From: Bifidobacterium scardovii JCM 12489 = DSM 13734
GTDB lineage: Bacteria; Actinomycetota; Actinomycetes; Actinomycetales; Bifidobacteriaceae
Direction of reading: 5' to 3'
DNA length: 64,000 bases
NCBI RefSeq assembly: GCF_001042635.1
Contig: NZ_AP012331.1
Coordinates: forward strand, 2,976,001 to 3,040,000
In this document: one piece after another, positions 63,463 to 64,000 of the stretch
Layout of the letters: each line of letters begins with the position of its first letter
How positions within the stretch are numbered: position 1 is the stretch's first letter
Notes under the pieces: generated by a model
Seen by the model: only the letters and a program-made list of their open reading frames with translations
The model's database searches: none
What the model was told of the DNA's origin: nothing
Made by a program: the position numbers and the translations under genes

Positions 63463-63497
63463 GCGCCCCGGGCCATTGCCCAATATGGCCGGGGCGC
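63463..63497 (+). other. Hairpin between malG-like and pullulanase-like genes
   Basis: GCGCCCCGGGCCAT and ATGGCCGGGGCGC form a 13-bp stem with one bulge and an 8-nt loop. No T-run follows. Confidence 0.55.
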
Positions 63498-63567
63498 ACG
63501 ACCAACACATTGCACACGACTCGAACATCCCGGACACCCGACACCACACCCCGGAAGGAACACCGCC

Positions 63568-64000
63568 ATGGAGCAGCCAACCCCCGCATCGGCATCATCC
63601 GGCTGGACGCCGGCAGGCCAGGCCATGCCGTGCCCCGCCTATCCGATATACGCCGGCGACGATCTCGGCGCCTTCCCCGACGGCAACGGTACGACCTTCC
63701 GCGTGTGGGCGCCCACCGCCAGCGGAGGCGTGCTGCGACTGTTCGCCGTCGGCTCCCCCGGCGAGGCGTCCGGCGGAGCCGACGCCCCGACCGGCGTCCA
63801 TGAGCTCGCGCCGGGCCCGAACGGCACATGGCTGGCACGATGCGACGGCGTCGGCCACGGCACCTACTACGACTATGTGGTGCGGTTCCCGGACGGCACC
63901 GCCACCCGAACCGCCGATCCATGGGCCCGCGCGGCCGGCGTGAACGGCCGGCGCAGCATGGTCGTCGACCTGCGACTGACCGATCCCGACGGATGGCCGG
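63568..64000 (+). CDS. Type I pullulanase-like GH13 enzyme, N-terminal part
   Basis: 144 codons are visible; the gene leaves the right edge. The ATG at 63568 follows GGAAGGAA. After a short leader, AGDDLGAFPDGNGTTFRVWAPTA and GTYYDYVVRFPDGTATRTADPWARA give the CBM48 domain typical of type I pullulanases and other debranching GH13 enzymes. The VDLRLTDPDGW segment is the usual junction to the catalytic barrel, which lies outside. No signal peptide, so it would debranch imported alpha-1,6-branched maltodextrins. Branching or isoamylase-type enzymes are less likely given the AGDDLGA motif. Confidence 0.85.
   Translation, partial: MEQPTPASASSGWTPAGQAMPCPAYPIYAGDDLGAFPDGNGTTFRVWAPTASGGVLRLFAVGSPGEASGGADAPTGVHELAPGPNGTWLARCDGVGHGTYYDYVVRFPDGTATRTADPWARAAGVNGRRSMVVDLRLTDPDGWP

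Overview
The window reads as high-GC chromosomal DNA of a Bifidobacterium or close relative. The evidence is an hspR-type dnaK-grpE-dnaJ-hspR operon, many LacI-regulated ABC sugar transporters each tied to cytoplasmic glycoside hydrolases, and lipoprotein binding proteins with Actinobacteria-style lipoboxes. About 70 percent of the DNA is carbohydrate-uptake machinery.

Layout. (1) 1-12682: a minus-strand operon for a peptide/opine-type ABC importer (binding protein, two permeases, one double ATPase), then an alpha/beta hydrolase, a GH94 phosphorylase and a GH3 beta-glucosidase, with a divergent LacI gene; best read as a beta-glucan oligosaccharide (possibly beta-1,2) locus. (2) 12683-15100: an esterase-like hydrolase and a DedA membrane protein, with two kinds of non-coding repeat. 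(3) 15104-23268: a glycogen-debranching-like glycosidase, an ABC sugar importer, a LacI gene and an aldo/keto reductase. (4) tRNA-Ala(CGC) and a perfect 27-bp inverted repeat. (5) 23654-32898: two GH31 enzymes (one alpha-xylosidase-like), an ABC importer and a LacI gene. (6) 33088-38656: visibly AT-richer DNA with a GntR/LacI-hybrid regulator, a cytoplasmic GH76 enzyme and an ABC importer; probably acquired. (7) 38986-46768: a HAD phosphatase, the heat-shock operon and a surface alkaline phosphatase. (8) 47443-57802: four LacI genes (one frameshifted) interleaved with three paralogous binding proteins and no permease. (9) 57848-64000: a maltodextrin-like locus (GH13, binding protein, MalF/MalG permeases, start of a pullulanase-like gene).

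No sugar-importer operon except the first carries its own ATPase, so the CUT1 systems must share an MsiK-type ATPase encoded elsewhere. LacI-type operator candidates (14-mers of the form TG-N10-CA) are found in several promoter regions and allow regulator-target links to be proposed.

The least ordinary signals are non-coding. Two separated arrays (14741-15093 and 47013-about 47260) share a 52-bp period; each unit is a degenerate quasi-palindrome of about 41 nt with 8-nt outer arms 33 bp apart. A separate palindromic element of about 110 bp occurs three times (12692, 48545, 50680).
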